Below are positions 62,562-64,000 of a DNA stretch of 64,000 nucleotides, piece by piece (position 1 is the first letter of the stretch; each line of letters opens with the position of its first letter). Made by a program: the position numbers and the translations under genes. Origin of the DNA: a bacterium (GTDB taxonomy: Bacteria; Planctomycetota; Planctomycetia; Kolteriales; Kolteriaceae); assembly GCA_019753235.1 (NCBI GenBank), contig JAIELF010000011.1:212783-276782 (forward strand), in the 5' to 3' direction. The notes beneath the pieces are model-generated. The model saw only the letters and a program-made list of their open reading frames with translations, was not told the origin of the DNA and searched no databases.

Positions 62562-64000
62562 TTAACCTCGGGGCGAACTGCCGTTCTTTTCGATGTCGAC
62601 CAATTCGGTCGCCTGTTCGTGCTGTTCGATCCCCGCGGTGCTGTAAGCGTAGTTATCTCCCAAGAGATACGAGCCGCGGAAATCTTCGTTGTACTTATAG
62701 AAGCGCGAGCCGGATCCGAAATCGCCCCCGTCGCGATAGGCAAAGGCGCGTCGCCAGCCGACGCCATTGACGACGACCCCCAGGATGTTGGCCCCCAGTT
62801 CGTGAAGGATCTCGACGGCTCGCTCGGCCGAGGGCCGAACCTTTCGTCGAATCTGTAGCGCCAGCAGGACGCCGTCGGCTCGGACCGCGACCGCCCCTGG
62901 GTCGGTCACCGCTAAGATGGGGGGCGAATCGATGATCACGAAATCGTAGCGATCCCGGAGCGTGGCCAGGAGTTCCTTGAATCGGGGCAGCGCCAGCAAC
63001 TCGCTTGGATTGCGGGGCCTCGGGCCGGCCGGCATCAGATCCAGATTCTCGATCGCGCTGCGATGGATCGCCTCGGGGAGTTCGATCGTGCCGCGAATCA
63101 GATTCGAGAGCCCCGTCCCCTTATCAATGCCGAAGTTCACATGTACCTTCGGTCGGCGAAGGTCGGCATCGACGAGCAATACCTTCACACCCGACTGCGC
63201 GAGCGAAACGGCCAGGTTTGCGGCCAACGTCGACTTGCCGTCATTCGTGGAAGGGCTGGTGACTTGAATCACCTTGTGACTTTCGCCGTGCGTGCTGAAG
63301 AAGAGGTTGGTTCGAACCGCACGGTAGGCCTCGGCAGCCAAGCTGTCGGGATCGGCATAGGAGCAGATCATCTTGTCGAGGTTGATGGCGTCAGCAGGCT
63401 GATCGACCTCGGCTTCTTCCTCCGCTCGGGGGAAGAAGACGGGAATGTGTCCCACCACCGGCAATCCGAGCGACTTGCGGATTTCGTCTGCCGATCGGAA
63501 ACTCCGATCGCTTCGATCGATCAAGTAGCCGATCGCGAACCCCATCAACATTCCGACCAGACCTCCGAGGACCAAGTTAAGAGGCAACGACGGGGCGACC
63601 TGCAAGCCAGGGCCCGGTTTATTGAGTTCTTCGACTTGCGTTCCGGTTTGCGGAAGGACGTCGATCTGGGCGAGCTTCTCGACCGAGACTTCCAATTGGC
63701 GTCGCTTGTTTTGCAGCTCTTGTGAAAGGAACTGCAGTTGGGTCGAAATGGTGGTGGCGGCTTTGGCTCGTTCGCTTTCGAGACGCGCTTGGGCGGTCGC
63801 TTCATCGCGTCTTTGAATGGCGGTCTGAAGCGCCATTGCCAAGGCGGACATTCGCTCGGTAAGAATGTCAGGCCGCTGCTGCGAGGGCTGGAAACCCATC
63901 TCGGTCTGGGCATCCTGGATGACCTTCGGATTCACAAAGTAACTGACGAAGAAAGCTCCGCCGGAAACGCCGTCGTTGTAGAGGTTCGTGTACGACAGCG
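62562..64000 (-). CDS. BY-kinase / Wzc-like polysaccharide biosynthesis tyrosine autokinase (5' part outside window)
   Basis: The frame is open through the right edge, so the N-terminal Wzz portion is missing. Visible parts, in order: a coiled-coil periplasmic segment with many Gln/Glu/Arg residues; a Pro-rich LPLNLVLGGLVGMLMGFAIG transmembrane helix; and the cytoplasmic kinase with P-loop TSPSTNDGKSTLAANLA, Walker A' VLLVDADLRRPKVH and Walker B YDFVIIDSPP. The C-terminus has a loose tyrosine-containing cluster (FYKYNEDF, YLLGDNYAYST) for autophosphorylation. It would regulate polysaccharide chain length and export together with a Wza-type channel, which is not visible. Adjacent to the exosortase operon on the same strand. 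Confidence 0.93.
   Translation of the reverse strand, partial: LSYTNLYNDGVSGGAFFVSYFVNPKVIQDAQTEMGFQPSQQRPDILTERMSALAMALQTAIQRRDEATAQARLESERAKAATTISTQLQFLSQELQNKRRQLEVSVEKLAQIDVLPQTGTQVEELNKPGPGLQVAPSLPLNLVLGGLVGMLMGFAIGYLIDRSDRSFRSADEIRKSLGLPVVGHIPVFFPRAEEEAEVDQPADAINLDKMICSYADPDSLAAEAYRAVRTNLFFSTHGESHKVIQVTSPSTNDGKSTLAANLAVSLAQSGVKVLLVDADLRRPKVHVNFGIDKGTGLSNLIRGTIELPEAIHRSAIENLDLMPAGPRPRNPSELLALPRFKELLATLRDRYDFVIIDSPPILAVTDPGAVAVRADGVLLALQIRRKVRPSAERAVEILHELGANILGVVVNGVGWRRAFAYRDGGDFGSGSRFYKYNEDFRGSYLLGDNYAYSTAGIEQHEQATELVDIEKNGSSPRG

Overview
The window reads as chromosome of a planctomycete. The evidence is lineage-typical families: a DUF1587/1592/1588/1585 cytochrome-type protein beside a DUF1552 protein, a DUF1559 pseudopilin-like protein, PEP-CTERM proteins with a planctomycete-type exosortase, HpnCDE squalene genes, and an 'LEERTVLS'-type N-terminus on a secreted protease. 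The class or genus cannot be fixed from sequence alone. No insertion sequence, prophage, CRISPR array or rRNA operon was seen.

Layout. 1-8.5 kb: a truncated K+ channel, a GspE/PilB ATPase, two secreted proteins, a degenerate NtrC-like regulator, gcvT-gcvH and a membrane protein. 8.6-12.4 kb: the DUF1592 and DUF1552 pair. 12.4-15.4 kb, minus strand: a cobalamin riboswitch with its own promoter, a 37-codon ORF, a hairpin-plus-T-tract terminator, a DUF1559 protein and two PEP-CTERM surface proteins, all co-directional. I regard this as the most interesting locus: a candidate B12-responsive cell-surface operon. 15.5-23.2 kb: elbB, then the replication cluster dnaA-dnaN-DUF721-gyrB on the minus strand, and a cysteine desulfurase. 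23.4-33.3 kb: a lipoprotein, a pseudopilin, tRNA-Lys, a GT39-type glycosyltransferase, a CoA-binding protein, asnB, an HtrA-like protease, a chalcone-isomerase-like protein, rsmD and cca. 33.3-44.4 kb: a hybrid histidine kinase, purF, a subtilase-vWA protein, a ribF with an unexpected C-terminal domain, a second HtrA-like protease, and tRNA-Met followed by tandem repeats. 44.4-52.3 kb: the squalene set hpnC-hpnD-hpnE with a phosphodiesterase, and a 1150-aa membrane protein with a very long Ser/Glu/Lys-rich tail. 52.3-64 kb: nadB, a quinone reductase, three NAD-dependent sugar-nucleotide epimerases, a VanZ-like protein, a TPR protein, an exosortase, and a BY-kinase cut by the right edge.

How the parts fit. 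The right end (epimerases, exosortase, TPR protein, BY-kinase) looks like an exopolysaccharide and protein-sorting locus. Its exosortase is a plausible processor of the two PEP-CTERM proteins at 12.4-14.0 kb, and asnB at 27.3 kb belongs to a family often linked to such loci. The dnaA-dnaN-gyrB order suggests the chromosomal origin is near 20-22 kb, although no canonical DnaA-box cluster was found by eye. Several proteins carry altered catalytic motifs: the AAA+ regulator, RsmD, the subtilase His motif, and the Cys-less NifU-like domain of RibF. These are listed as findings.
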